Below the pieces are notes generated by a model. The model saw only the letters and a list, made by a program, of their open reading frames with translations, was not told where the DNA came from and ran no database searches. The translations under genes were made by a program, and so were the position numbers. From Pelagibius sp048268885 (GTDB taxonomy: Bacteria; Pseudomonadota; Alphaproteobacteria; Kiloniellales; Kiloniellaceae): a stretch of DNA of 64,000 nt. Shown one piece after another: positions 1 to 9,435 of the stretch; position 1 is the first letter of the stretch; each line of letters begins with the position of its first letter. The stretch spans positions 62,001-126,000 of the forward strand of contig JBLWUP010000012.1 of NCBI GenBank assembly GCA_048268885.1, given 5' to 3'.

Positions 1-30
1 CTGCTTTTTTCGAATGACCGGAGGGGGAGT

Positions 31-106
<76 letters not shown>

Positions 107-191
107 ACAACTGGGCGCCGCGGCGGCGAGACCGCCGGGCATGGGATGATCCGGAACCCCATTCCCTGGGAAATAGGCTCCGGGCGGGCGG

Positions 192-220
192 ATAATGTGG
201 ATAAGGCCCGTCGCTGTCAA
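192..220 (-). promoter_or_regulatory. Sigma-70-type promoter of tRNA-Ala
   Basis: On the minus strand a perfect -35 box TTGACA (215-220) is followed after 17 bases by CATTAT (192-197), four of six matches to the -10 consensus. It points at the tRNA-Ala gene and would give a leader of about 75-80 nt to be trimmed by tRNA processing. Only the two boxes and their spacing support it. Confidence 0.6.
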
Positions 221-370
221 GCGGGGCGTTAACCGCCCGAATCCCAGCACTATTTGGGCCTTTTCCAGGGGGTTCGACAGCTTGTCTCCAGCCGAACCGC
301 TGGGTAGGGTAGCGGCCACTGGTTTCCGAAGTCTTTCCGTCTTTCAGCCAAGAGGTTGCAAAACCTGCCG

Positions 371-679
371 ATGATCATTCTGGATCCCCTCATCCGCATT
401 CTCAACGTTGCGCTCGAGATCTACATCTTCATGGTGATCGGCTCGGCCATCCTTTCCTGGCTGGTGCACTTCGGCGTGGTCAACACCCGCAACCAGGTGG
501 TCGCCATGATCGGCGACTTTCTGTGGCGGGTGACGGAGCCGGCGCTGCGCCCGATCCGCCGCTTCATGCCCAACCTCGGCGGCATCGACATCTCGCCGAT
601 CATATTGATCCTCATCATCTATTTCCTGCAGATGGTGCTGCAGAACATCCTGGTCTCGCTGTACCGCGCCGGCATCTGA
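371..679 (+). CDS. YggT family membrane protein
   Basis: This 102-aa protein belongs to the YggT family (PF02325), small inner-membrane proteins linked to cell shape, division and osmotic stress in other bacteria. Two hydrophobic segments (about residues 12-33 and 75-97) flank the family motif EPALRPIRRFMPNLGGIDIS. A TTG 15 bases upstream (356) is in frame, but the ATG gives the usual family length, so it is preferred; no good ribosome site decides. It ends 3 bases before a DUF167 gene, the usual yggT-yggU partnership, so the two are likely co-transcribed. Confidence 0.9.
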   Translation: MIILDPLIRILNVALEIYIFMVIGSAILSWLVHFGVVNTRNQVVAMIGDFLWRVTEPALRPIRRFMPNLGGIDISPIILILIIYFLQMVLQNILVSLYRAGI

Positions 680-682
680 GGT

Positions 683-1012
683 GTGGTTTCCCAGGGGTCG
701 CCTTTCAGGGAGGGGAAGGGCTGCCTGCTGGTCGACCTGCGCCTGCAACCGGGGGCCAGCCGGGCCAAGGTCGACGGCCTGGCGCAACTGGACGACGGCG
801 CCACGGTCCTGAAGGTGCGGGTCACGGAGCCGCCGGAAAACGGCAAGGCCAACGCGGCTCTGATCAAGCTGCTGGCCAAGGCCTGGAAGCGCCCGAAGTC
901 GGCGCTGACCCTGGTGGCGGGGCAGACGGACCGCCGCAAGACCCTGGCGCTGGCCGGCGAGCCGGCGGCGCTGAGGCGGGATCTCGAAGGCTGGCTGGCG
1001 GGCCTGGACTAG
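683..1012 (+). CDS. DUF167 family protein (YggU-like)
   Basis: A 109-aa DUF167 (PF02594) protein, a small alpha/beta domain of unknown biochemical role that commonly travels with yggT. The hallmark PPENGKANAALIKLLAK lies near residues 50-66, followed by GQTDRRKTL, the conserved basic stretch. It starts at GTG only 3 bases after the YggT stop. The N-terminal 12 residues are not part of the domain, so the true start could be a little further in. Confidence 0.88.
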   Translation: MVSQGSPFREGKGCLLVDLRLQPGASRAKVDGLAQLDDGATVLKVRVTEPPENGKANAALIKLLAKAWKRPKSALTLVAGQTDRRKTLALAGEPAALRRDLEGWLAGLD

Positions 1013-1088
1013 TCGGCGGCGCAATCGGAAGGGTGCCGGGCGCGCGGCTCGGGTGAACTGGCGCCGCGATCACGTGATGGAGGATGTT

Positions 1089-2018
1089 TTGACCAGCAGT
1101 GCAGCCAGCAAGACCGCCGGCGGGGCGGATCTCATCGACGGCAAGGCCTTCGCCGCGGGCCTCAGAGGCCGCGTTGCCGGCGCGGTCGAGACCCTGAAGG
1201 CCGGCCACGGCCTGACCCCGGGCCTCGCCGTGGTGCTGGTCGGCGAGGACCCGGCGAGCCAGGTTTACGTGCGCTCCAAGGGCAAGCAGACCCTCGAAGC
1301 CGGCATGAACTCCTTCGAGCACAAGATGGACGCCGACACCGACCAGGAAACCCTGCTGGCCAAGGTCGCGGAGCTCAATGCCGATCCCGCCGTCCACGGC
1401 ATCTTGGTGCAGCTGCCCCTGCCGCCGCAGATCGACGCCCAGACGGTGATCGCCGCCATCGACCCCGACAAGGACGTCGACGGCTTCCACGTGATCAACG
1501 CCGGGCGCCTGATGACCGGCGGCACGGGTGCCGAGGCGCCGCTGGTGCCTTGCACGCCGCTGGGCTGCCTCATGTTGCTGAAGGACCGGCTGGGCGATCT
1601 TTCCGGCCTCAACGCCGTGGTGGTGGGCCGCTCCAACATCGTCGGCAAGCCCATGGCCCAGTTGCTGCTGGCCGAGAGCTGCACCGTCACCGTCGCGCAC
1701 AGCCGCACCAAGGATCTGCCGGCCGTCTGCCGCGGCGCCGATATCCTGGTGGCCGCCGTGGGCCGTCCGGAAATGGTCAAAGGCGACTGGGTGAAGCCCG
1801 GCGCCACGGTGATCGACGTCGGCATCAACCGCATCGATGCCGAAGGCGGCAAGACCCGCCTGGTCGGCGACGTGGCTTTTCAGGAAGCGGCGGCGGTGGC
1901 CGGCGCCATCACCCCGGTGCCCGGCGGCGTCGGCCCCATGACCATCGCCGTGCTGCTGGCCAACACCGTGACCGCCGCCTGCCGCCAGGCCGGTCTGCCG
2001 GTGCCGGAGTTGGGCTAG
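1089..2018 (+). CDS. folD: Bifunctional methylenetetrahydrofolate dehydrogenase/cyclohydrolase
   Basis: FolD interconverts 5,10-methylene-, methenyl- and 10-formyl-tetrahydrofolate in the cytoplasm, supplying one-carbon units for purines, formyl-Met and methyl groups. The catalytic motif YVRSKGK (residues 60-66, general-base Lys64), the NADP Rossmann part with VVGRSNIVGKPMA, and the C-terminal PGGVGPMTIAVLLAN are all present. A TTG at 1089 is preceded 5 bases upstream by GGAGG, which is why I start there (309 aa); an in-frame ATG at 1077 or GTG at 1053 would add 4 or 12 residues. Confidence 0.95.
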   Translation: MTSSAASKTAGGADLIDGKAFAAGLRGRVAGAVETLKAGHGLTPGLAVVLVGEDPASQVYVRSKGKQTLEAGMNSFEHKMDADTDQETLLAKVAELNADPAVHGILVQLPLPPQIDAQTVIAAIDPDKDVDGFHVINAGRLMTGGTGAEAPLVPCTPLGCLMLLKDRLGDLSGLNAVVVGRSNIVGKPMAQLLLAESCTVTVAHSRTKDLPAVCRGADILVAAVGRPEMVKGDWVKPGATVIDVGINRIDAEGGKTRLVGDVAFQEAAAVAGAITPVPGGVGPMTIAVLLANTVTAACRQAGLPVPELG

Positions 2019-2040
2019 ACCCACTCGGACAGACCGAGAG

Positions 2041-2150
2041 CCACCCCCCTCCCAACCTCCCCCCATCTAGGGGGGAGGAGAGTTTTTGCGTCGGCGTCGG
2101 CAAGCATTCGTCCCCTCCCCCTTGATGGGGGAGGGCTAGGGTGGGGGTGG
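2041..2150. repeat. Inverted pair of REP-like C/G-rich palindromes
   Basis: Two related copies of about 40 bp (2041-2079 and 2111-2150) face each other. Each begins or ends with CCACCCCC/GGGGGTGG and holds its own hairpin (CCTCCCCC-ATCTA-GGGGGAGG type). They lie between the convergent ends of folD and a DUF3253 gene and could also stop transcription both ways. This layout is typical of dispersed palindromic elements in alphaproteobacteria. Confidence 0.7.
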
Positions 2151-2172
2151 CGCTCGGTGTCCGTCCCGTAGC

Positions 2173-2502
2173 TTACTTCGGCAGACCCAGGCGGATCAGG
2201 CCCTTGATGGGAGCGTGGGGGTCCTGCGGCTCGCCGCGGCGCAGGATGACGATCTGCCCGGCGCGGGCCAGGTGGATGGCCTGCTGGCGCACGGCGTTCA
2301 TGTAGCGGCGCCAGACATCGGGCGGATCGCTCTTCTTGCGGCGGGTCTCGGCAAAGGCGCGGGCGACGTCGTCGGGGCTCACCGTGTGGTCGGGGCCGCC
2401 CTCGTGCAGCAGGTCGAGGATCTTCTGCGCCACCGCGTCGGGGCGGCCGCCAGAATCGCTGCCCTTGTTCTCGCTGCCGGGGTTGTCTTGTTGCTCGGTC
2501 AT
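2173..2502 (-). CDS. DUF3253 domain protein
   Basis: This 109-aa cytoplasmic protein has a charged, probably disordered N-terminus (residues 1-22) and then a DUF3253-type winged-helix fold (about 23-103) with the pattern VAQKILDLL, DVARAF, WRRYMNAVRQQAIHLA and GQIVILRRG. The family has no established function; the fold suggests nucleic-acid binding. It is convergent with folD and divergent from the NnrU gene. The ATG at 2502 is chosen because the open frame further upstream overlaps the start of NnrU and shows no similarity. Confidence 0.75.
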   Translation of the reverse strand: MTEQQDNPGSENKGSDSGGRPDAVAQKILDLLHEGGPDHTVSPDDVARAFAETRRKKSDPPDVWRRYMNAVRQQAIHLARAGQIVILRRGEPQDPHAPIKGLIRLGLPK

Positions 2503-2622
2503 GGGGCGCTGCTTAGCACGCCGCCGCACGCAGGTAACGGCCTTTTTGACCCTCGTTTCAGCGGGCCATTCCTGGCCATTCCGGGCTGGACGGCGGCGCG
2601 GCGCCTGCTCATAGTGCGGTCC

Positions 2623-3324
2623 ATGCTTGATGCCACCAACGCCCTGGTTGCGGCAACCCTGGCTTTCGCCGGCGGCCATTTCCTGCTCTCCGCCAAGCCG
2701 TTGCGGCCTCTTCTGATCCAGCGCTTCGGCGAGCAGGGTTTCCGTCTCATCTACGCCGTCGCCATGGTGGCGGCCCTGCTGTGGATGGTGCAGTCCTACC
2801 GGACGGCGCCCTTCCTGGTGGTCTGGACCCCGGCGCCGGTCTTCGCCTGGGTGCCGCTGCTGGTCATGCCCGTCGCCTCGATCCTGCTGGTCGCCGGCCT
2901 GACCACGCCGGGCCCAACGCTGGTGGGCGGCGAGCGCTACATCGACAGCGCCCTCGGCTCGCCCGCGGTCGGCATCCTCTCCATCACCCGGCACCCTTTC
3001 CTCTGGGGCACCGGGCTCTGGGCGCTGTCGCACCTGCTGGCGAACGGCGACTTCGCTTCCATGGTGATGATGGGCGGCATTGCCGCGCTCAGCTTCGGCG
3101 GCATGCGGCACATCGACCAGCGCCGCGAAGCCAGCCTGGGCGCGGCATGGGGACCGATGAAACTGACCACCAGCGTACTGCCCTTTGCCGCCGTGCTCAC
3201 CGGGCGCACCGCCATCGACTGGCGCGGCCTCGGCTGGTGGCGTCCGCTGCTGGGCCTGGCCGTCTATGCGGCCCTGCTGCATCTGCACCGCGGCCTCATC
3301 GGCGTCTCGCCGCTGCCGCATTAG
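2623..3324 (+). CDS. NnrU family membrane protein
   Basis: A 233-aa polytopic inner-membrane protein of the NnrU family (PF07298), named from a gene linked to nitrite/nitric oxide metabolism; related enzymes include the carotenoid isomerase-like Z-ISO. Hydrophobic helices cover most of the chain. The conserved core ITRHPFLWGTGLWALSHLLA (about residues 125-144) contains the His thought to bind heme in relatives. No denitrification genes lie nearby, so its role here is open. The ATG fits the normal family start. Confidence 0.85.
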   Translation: MLDATNALVAATLAFAGGHFLLSAKPLRPLLIQRFGEQGFRLIYAVAMVAALLWMVQSYRTAPFLVVWTPAPVFAWVPLLVMPVASILLVAGLTTPGPTLVGGERYIDSALGSPAVGILSITRHPFLWGTGLWALSHLLANGDFASMVMMGGIAALSFGGMRHIDQRREASLGAAWGPMKLTTSVLPFAAVLTGRTAIDWRGLGWWRPLLGLAVYAALLHLHRGLIGVSPLPH

Positions 3325-3387
3325 GGGCCTCACGAGAGGGCGCAATTTCCTACAAGGACCGGGCGTCCCGATCGGCTAGACTGGGGC

Positions 3388-4281
3388 ATGGCGATCGACC
3401 AGCAGACAGCCTATGCGGCTTCCGCGAAGGAGGGGCGCGGCCGGGGCGCGGATTCCGTGAGCTTCTGGCGCGAGCGGCGCTTCGACGATCTGGAGTGCCT
3501 CAAGGCGCGCTTTTTCCGCCATGCCTATGCCCCCCATGTGCACGACACCTTCGCCCTCGGCGTGATCCTGGCGGGGGCCGAGGCCTTCCGCTACCGCGGC
3601 GTCCGCCATGTCGCCCCGGCCGGCAGCCTGGTGGCGGTCAACCCGGACGAACTGCACGACGGTGCCCCGGCGGAGGACGGCTTCGCCTACCGAATGCTCT
3701 ATCCCTCGGTGGCGCTGGTCCAGGGCATCGCCGACGACCTGGCCGACCGGCCGGCGGGTTTTCCGGTCTTCCACGAGGCGATCATCGACGACCGGGAAGT
3801 CGCGGAGCTGCTGAGCGCGGCGCACGCTCTTATGGAAGCTCATGGCCAGAGGGCCGCGCCCAAGCTGGCGGTGGACGAGGCCTTCACCGCGGCGCTGAGC
3901 CTCATGGTGCGCCGCCACAGCCGCAACGAGCCGCGCGGCCGGCGTCTGGGCCGGGAAGTAGGGCCGATCCGCCGGGCAAGGGGCACGATCGACGATCTGT
4001 ATATGCAAGACCTGACCCTGGACGAGCTTGCCGGGGTGGCGGGGCTCAGCCGCTATCACTTCCTGCGCGCCTTTCGCCGCGAAGTGGGGGTGACGCCGCA
4101 TGCCTATCTCACCGGCCGGCGCATCGCCGCCGCCAAGGGCTACCTGGGCGGCGAGGTGCCGCTCAGCGAGGTGGCGCTGGCCTGCGGCTTCTACGACCAG
4201 AGCCACTTCTCGCGCGCCTTCAAGGGCTGCACCGGCCTGACGCCCGGCCAGTACCGCCGCGGCAGCCGCGCCGCCGCCTGA
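3388..4281 (+). CDS. AraC family transcriptional regulator
   Basis: A 297-aa regulator with an N-terminal cupin-like AraC effector domain (about 25-170; HAYAPHVHDTFALGVI) and two C-terminal helix-turn-helix motifs (about 200-292; LTLDELAGVAGLSRYHFLRA, then LSEVALACGFYDQSHFSRAF). It should bind DNA as an activator and sense a small ligand through the cupin domain. It is convergent with the nitroreductase gene. Nothing in the sequence names its ligand or targets; neighbouring NnrU and nitroreductase are possible. Confidence 0.9.
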   Translation: MAIDQQTAYAASAKEGRGRGADSVSFWRERRFDDLECLKARFFRHAYAPHVHDTFALGVILAGAEAFRYRGVRHVAPAGSLVAVNPDELHDGAPAEDGFAYRMLYPSVALVQGIADDLADRPAGFPVFHEAIIDDREVAELLSAAHALMEAHGQRAAPKLAVDEAFTAALSLMVRRHSRNEPRGRRLGREVGPIRRARGTIDDLYMQDLTLDELAGVAGLSRYHFLRAFRREVGVTPHAYLTGRRIAAAKGYLGGEVPLSEVALACGFYDQSHFSRAFKGCTGLTPGQYRRGSRAAA

Positions 4282-4309
4282 GCGCTTCGCTCTCCAGCCG
4301 GCACCGCCG

Positions 4310-5170
4310 TCAGTCGAGGCGAAAGCCCTTGCGGCGGATGAAGTCGCCGAAGCCCGCTCTCTCCGGCTTGGCGTATTGGCGCGCCTTGTCCTCCGACCAG
4401 CCGTAGGCCGGGTCGACCCCGAAGTCCTCGATATGGCGCTGCTTGTCGTAGCGGCGCTGCCGATCGTAGGCGGCCACCCCTGGCGCGAAACCCTCTTCGC
4501 TGTAGCGGTTCTCGTGCAGGGTGACGGCCAGCGGCAGGCGCGGGGTGATTTCCGGGGCCGCGGCCGGCCAGCCGACCGCCAGGCCGGCGACCGGAAACAC
4601 GTGGTCGGGCAACGCCAGCAGACTGCTCACCGCCTCGGCGTCGTTGCGCAGCGCGCTGATCGGGCAGCACCCGAGGCCGAGCGCCTCGGCCGCCGTCACG
4701 AAGGCCGCGAGCGCGATCCCCGCATCCACCGCGGCATTGAAGAAGGCGTCCAGGTGGTCGTTGGCGAAGGGATGGCCGCGCAGGCCGTGCAGCAGGCGCT
4801 GGCGGCGGTTGTTGCCGCAGAAGACCAGCAGGGCTGGCGCCGCCGCCGTCCAGGCCTGCTCGGCGATCAGCGCATCGAGCGCCTGTCGCAGGGCGGGGTC
4901 GGTGACCAGCAGGATATCGCGCTGCTGCAGATCGCTCTTGGTCGGGGCGGAGAGGGCGATCGCGCTTAAGAGGCGCAGCAGGCCGGGATCGACCGGCTCG
5001 CCGGAAAAACGCCGGACGGAGCCTCTCGCGGCCAGGCGTGCCAGGCAGTCCGCGGCGGGTTTTCCGCCGGTCACGTCGACGTCGCCGCCGTCGGCGAAGC
5101 GCGCCGCCAGGGCCGCGGCCAGGGCGTTCAGGTCGTTCTCTCGCACCATTGTAGGCTTTCCCGCTTTCAT
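4310..5170 (-). CDS. Nitroreductase family protein (NfsA/Frp-like)
   Basis: An FMN-dependent nitroreductase-fold protein of 286 aa, the length of the NfsA/Frp oxygen-insensitive group rather than the shorter NfsB type. The substrate-binding start RGSVRRFSGEPVDPGLLRLL (from about residue 49) and the C-terminal basic tail with RRYDKQRHIEDFG are visible. It probably reduces quinones, nitroaromatics or flavins with NAD(P)H. An ATG at 5149 with GGGAAAG upstream would shorten it by 7 residues and is equally likely. Substrate cannot be told. Confidence 0.85.
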   Translation of the reverse strand: MKAGKPTMVRENDLNALAAALAARFADGGDVDVTGGKPAADCLARLAARGSVRRFSGEPVDPGLLRLLSAIALSAPTKSDLQQRDILLVTDPALRQALDALIAEQAWTAAAPALLVFCGNNRRQRLLHGLRGHPFANDHLDAFFNAAVDAGIALAAFVTAAEALGLGCCPISALRNDAEAVSSLLALPDHVFPVAGLAVGWPAAAPEITPRLPLAVTLHENRYSEEGFAPGVAAYDRQRRYDKQRHIEDFGVDPAYGWSEDKARQYAKPERAGFGDFIRRKGFRLD

Positions 5171-5239
5171 AGATGGCGGGCTATTCTACCCCTGCGCCGG
5201 CGGGGGATCACGAAGGGAAGGGTTCCAGACCGTTTGCCC

Positions 5240-5824
5240 CTAGACCGTCTGGCCGTGTTGGACGGGGGTGTTGCACACCAGGAAGCGTTTGATCTCGCCG
5301 TTCTCGCCCAGCGGCAGGATCAAGCGGTGCCAGTGGCTGGCGGTGATCTGCGGCGGCGCTTTGTGCACCGTATAAACAGGGCGCCGCAGCTCGCGGGCGG
5401 CCCGGTAGCAGGCGGCGAAGAAGGTCTGCACGGCGGAAGAGGTGGCGACTTCCCAGACGGTCTTGCCGGTCATGTCGAAACCGGCCACCGCGGCGATCTT
5501 GGAGCCGTAAAGCGCGTAGCGGAAGTCGTTCGGCCCCTGCCCGATGTCGATCAGCATCAGGTAACCGAGGGCCGCGCGCAGCTTGTCCGGCTCGATCTTC
5601 ATGACATCGGGCACGCCACTGATCTGCGGCAGGCTCTGCCAATAGCGCAGGGTGGTCCGCAATTCCTCGAAGGGCAGTGCCGCCTCGCCGACCGCGCCGT
5701 GCACCTTCAGGTCCTTGACCTCGTAGTTCAGCGCTTCCGCGATATTTGCCTCGCCGTTGCCGGTCGCGACGTAGTGCGCAATTGCCTTGGCCACCTGCTC
5801 GACGGAAAGCTCGGACATCACCAT
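5240..5824 (-). CDS. PAS_5 domain protein
   Basis: A 194-aa soluble protein whose residues about 55-190 match the PAS_5 (PF07310) fold seen in many alphaproteobacteria: LRYWQSLPQISGVPDVMKIEPD, then YALYGSKIAAVAGFDMTGKT and SHWHRLILPLGENGEI. There is no output domain, so it may sense a ligand and act through a partner. The first 50 residues form helices not part of PAS. An in-frame ATG two codons later is possible. Partners are unknown. Confidence 0.8.
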   Translation of the reverse strand: MVMSELSVEQVAKAIAHYVATGNGEANIAEALNYEVKDLKVHGAVGEAALPFEELRTTLRYWQSLPQISGVPDVMKIEPDKLRAALGYLMLIDIGQGPNDFRYALYGSKIAAVAGFDMTGKTVWEVATSSAVQTFFAACYRAARELRRPVYTVHKAPPQITASHWHRLILPLGENGEIKRFLVCNTPVQHGQTV

Positions 5825-6165
5825 TTCGCGCAGGGCCTCGCTTCAGTTCCGCGCGGCGCGCAGGGTGCGGGGGGCGCGACTGGTGGTTTCGGGCTCGGGC
5901 CGTCTCCCCATAGCCATAAGGTTCCTCGACATTGTACGGCCGGCGCCAAAGCGGCGCTGTTTCGTCTCCTGAAAATCAGCCTAACCCTTATAACGGGAAG
6001 ATCACAGGCGAACTAACCCAAAGGTCGTTCGTCTTTTACGCTACAGATATCTCGACAAAGAGCAACGCGTCGGCGCAATTTCCTGCAAGACCCGGCGGTG
6101 CTCCTGGCGGCAGTCTGCGCCCTTCTCAAGCAGTGATACCGCCAAGAGTGATACGTTTTTCCGCC
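5825..6165. other. Intergenic region, divergent PAS_5 / azlC
   Basis: These 341 bases separate two divergent genes and must hold both promoters. The middle part (about 5975-6060) is less GC-rich than its surroundings and is the likely promoter area. I see no tandem repeat, no RNA gene and no clear operator in it. An open frame reaching azlC from 5932 lacks a good start and is not supported. Confidence 0.5.
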
Positions 6166-6942
6166 ATGTCCTCACCGAAAACCCCTGCAGACCCCTCCCG
6201 CAGCGCCGGCAGCCCCGGCAAGAGCGGGGAATTCACCGCCGGCGTGCTGACCATCCTGCCGCTGCTCGTGGCCGTGGTGGTCTACGGCCTGCTGTTCGGC
6301 ACCCTGGCGGCGCAGAAGGGGCTGTCGCCGCTGGAGGTCGCCCTGATGAGCGCCACGGTCTTCGCCGGCGCTTCGCAGTTCGTGGCGATCGAGATCTGGA
6401 CCTCGCCCCCGGCGGTGGTCCTGCTGGGGGCGACCGCCCTGATGGTGAACCTGCGCCATGTGCTGATGGGCGCGGCGCTGGCGCCCTTCCTGAAAGGCTG
6501 GTCGCAGCGCCAGATCTACGGCGGGCTGTACTTCATGGCCGACGAAAACTGGGCCTTCACCTTGCAGCGTGCGGCCAAGACGCCGGTGACCCCGGCCTAC
6601 TACCTCGGCCTCGCCTTGCCGCTCTATGTCGGCTGGATCGCCTGCACCACCCTCGGCACCATTTTCGGCGGGGTGCTGCAGGATCCCGCGCGCTACGGCC
6701 TCGACTTCGCCTTCACCGCGGTCTTCCTGACCCTGCTGGTCAGCCTGTGGAAGGGCAAGCGCAGCCTGACGCCCTGGCTCGCCAGCGCCCTGGTGGCCGT
6801 CGCCGGCCACGCGCTGCTGCCGGGCGTCTGGTACATCGCCCTCGGCGGCCTGGCCGGCACCCTGGTCGGCGCCTTCCAGGGCCCGCCGGAGTTGCCGGAG
6901 AAGTATCGGGAGCCGCAAGGGGAGGGTGGCGATGCAGCTTGA
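6166..6942 (+). CDS. azlC: AzlC family branched-chain amino acid exporter subunit
   Basis: AzlC is the large subunit of the two-component AzlCD exporter in the inner membrane, known for branched-chain amino acids and their analogues. The 258-aa product has about 6-7 hydrophobic helices and the family segments FAGASQFVAIEIW (about 65-77) and MVNLRHVLMGAALAPFL (about 94-110). The first 20 residues are polar and Ser/Pro-rich. Its end overlaps the azlD start by 11 bases, showing translational coupling. A second azlCD pair lies at 42.4-43.6 kb. Confidence 0.9.
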   Translation: MSSPKTPADPSRSAGSPGKSGEFTAGVLTILPLLVAVVVYGLLFGTLAAQKGLSPLEVALMSATVFAGASQFVAIEIWTSPPAVVLLGATALMVNLRHVLMGAALAPFLKGWSQRQIYGGLYFMADENWAFTLQRAAKTPVTPAYYLGLALPLYVGWIACTTLGTIFGGVLQDPARYGLDFAFTAVFLTLLVSLWKGKRSLTPWLASALVAVAGHALLPGVWYIALGGLAGTLVGAFQGPPELPEKYREPQGEGGDAA

Positions 6943-7237
6943 TCCGATCACCTTCACCGCCATCGCCGCCATGGCCGCCTCGACCTACTTCACGCGGATC
7001 TTCGGCTACTGGCTGGTCCGCCGCACCACGGTGAGCGGCCGGCTGGCGAGCGCCCTGGAGGCCGTGCCCGGCGCGATCCTGACCGCCATCATCGCGCCGA
7101 TGGCCTTCGCCACCGGCCCGGCGGAGAGCGGCGCCGCGCTGATCACGGTCTTGCTGGCCTTGCGCCTGCCGTTGATTTTCGCGGTGGCCGGCGGCTGCCT
7201 GGCGGTGGTCGGGCTCCGTCTGCTGCTGGCGGGATGA
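6932..7237 (+). CDS. azlD: AzlD domain protein (exporter small subunit)
   Basis: The small partner of AzlC, 101 aa with three to four hydrophobic segments and the AzlD pattern YFTRIFGYWLV (residues 16-26) and LEAVPGAILTAIIAP. The ATG at 6932 is chosen over a GTG at 6926 because AGGGGAGGG (6918-6926) lies 5 bases before it. It overlaps azlC by 11 bases, so both subunits are made together from one mRNA. Confidence 0.88.
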   Translation: MQLDPITFTAIAAMAASTYFTRIFGYWLVRRTTVSGRLASALEAVPGAILTAIIAPMAFATGPAESGAALITVLLALRLPLIFAVAGGCLAVVGLRLLLAG

Positions 7238-7264
7238 CGCCGCTATCCGAAAAAACAGGGGGAT

Positions 7265-7283
7265 AGGGGCGACAGCCCCTTTG
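7265..7283 (+). terminator. Weak intrinsic terminator after azlCD
   Basis: A 6-bp stem AGGGGC-GACA-GCCCCT (7265-7280) with a stable tetraloop is followed by TTTG. The stem and T-tract are short, so termination would be partial. Confidence 0.35.
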
Positions 7284-7351
7284 CGGGCATGTTAGGCTTG
7301 GCCCCGAGACCAATCCCTTCCATTGCTATCTAGATTGATTTGGGGGCAACT

Positions 7352-7561
7352 ATGGCAACCAATGCTGAAATCGCTGCGCGTCTTCTGCGCGACGCGGCAG
7401 GCTTCTTCCGGTCCGTGGGGGAGCAGAATCCGCCCCTGAAGGAGCACATGGACAAAAACGCCCAGGCCTTCGAGGTGATGGCCGAGCGGGTCGAGACCGA
7501 CCCGACCGGCGAAGCCTCCTTCGGCGAGCCCGCCCCGGAAGGCGGCGCGCCGCAGGAGTAG
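7352..7561 (+). CDS. Small conserved-looking protein, unknown function
   Basis: A 69-aa soluble protein I cannot name. Residues 1-50 look like two or three amphipathic helices (ARLLRDAAGFFRSVGEQN, then LKEHMDKNAQAFEVMAERVE), and the last 18 residues are acidic, Gly/Pro-rich and probably disordered. TGGGGG lies 5 bases upstream of the ATG, and it has its own gap on both sides, so it is likely a real single gene. It is convergent with argG and shares a GC hairpin with it. Confidence 0.65.
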   Translation: MATNAEIAARLLRDAAGFFRSVGEQNPPLKEHMDKNAQAFEVMAERVETDPTGEASFGEPAPEGGAPQE

Positions 7562-7583
7562 CCGGCGGGGCGCCCCCGCCGGC
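7561..7583. terminator. GC hairpin between convergent genes
   Basis: A perfect 9-bp stem GCCGGCGGG / CCCGCCGGC with a 5-base loop begins at the last base of the stop codon of the 69-aa gene and lies 24 bases beyond the end of argG. It has no T-run, so it would act as a pause or bidirectional barrier rather than a classical terminator. Confidence 0.4.
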
Positions 7584-7606
7584 CCGCCACGCCTTGGGGC
7601 GGCGCC

Positions 7607-8818
<1,212 letters not shown>

Positions 8819-8904
8819 GATGGAGATAAGCCCCTGACTGGAAATCCGCGCGGAGTATAGGCATCGCGCGGGCCCAGGCAAGGGCAGTGGCAAGACCCAT
8901 GAGG

Positions 8905-9132
8905 TTAGTCGAAGACCTCGGCGGCCGGCTTTTGGCCGGCCCGGTTCGGCCAGGCGACGTAGGCGAAGATCCAGATCAGGACGATGTTCACCGGAAAGAG
9001 CAGCATGCCGGGTACCCACCATCGCGAAAAGCCGGCTTTGCGGGCGATCTGCTCGAAGAACCAGAGGTAGACGAGCAGGAAGAGGCCGAGACCCAGGTAG
9101 AAAGTCCAGGGCAGGGTGGCGAGCAGTTCCAT
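8905..9132 (-). CDS. Mini membrane protein, two helices (75 aa)
   Basis: A 75-aa protein of unknown function with two hydrophobic helices (about 8-26 and 39-61). Between them sits IARKAGFSRWW and at the end of helix two AYVAWPNR. It follows the 58-aa gene by 4 bases with GGGAGG as its ribosome site, so both are made from one transcript. The order helix, basic R-[KR]-A-G turn, helix, A-W is shared with that neighbour, suggesting duplication. It probably acts as a small inner-membrane subunit. Confidence 0.65.
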   Translation of the reverse strand: MELLATLPWTFYLGLGLFLLVYLWFFEQIARKAGFSRWWVPGMLLFPVNIVLIWIFAYVAWPNRAGQKPAAEVFD

Positions 9133-9136
9133 GGGG

Positions 9137-9313
9137 CTACGCCGCCTCCCGCCAGGCGGCCAGCGCCAGGATCGGCGGCGGCAGCAGAAAGCCGAAGGGC
9201 AGGAAGACCATGAGGGCCAGGACCGGCGGCAGGCCGGCGCGGCGGAAGATGCGCCACAGGGGGAACACGGTCAGCACTGCCGTGAGGTAGGCGGCAGCAA
9301 GGAACAGCAGCAT
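9137..9313 (-). CDS. Mini membrane protein, two helices (58 aa)
   Basis: This 58-aa gene lies just upstream of the 75-aa one. It encodes MLLFLAAAYLTAVLTVFP, then WRIFRRAGLPPVLALMVF and LPPPILALAAWREAA: two hydrophobic helices joined by an R-R-A-G turn. Codon choice is G/C-rich at third positions as in neighbours, and its stop lies 4 bases before the next start, which supports it as a real gene. Function unknown. Confidence 0.6.
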   Translation of the reverse strand: MLLFLAAAYLTAVLTVFPLWRIFRRAGLPPVLALMVFLPFGFLLPPPILALAAWREAA

Positions 9314-9435
9314 GTCTCAAAGACCCTATTGCAAGTTCCCACCCCTGCAACGTCCGGCGACCTTAGAGAGCGGCCCTCGCTTTGCCAAGGGCGCCGGACC
9401 GGGGAAATAGGGGGTGCCGCCGGGGGCGGCGGGCC

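Noticed and set aside
282..310. Possible promoter TTGTCT-N17-TAGGGT before yggT
   Set aside because: Matches to both boxes are too poor to claim.
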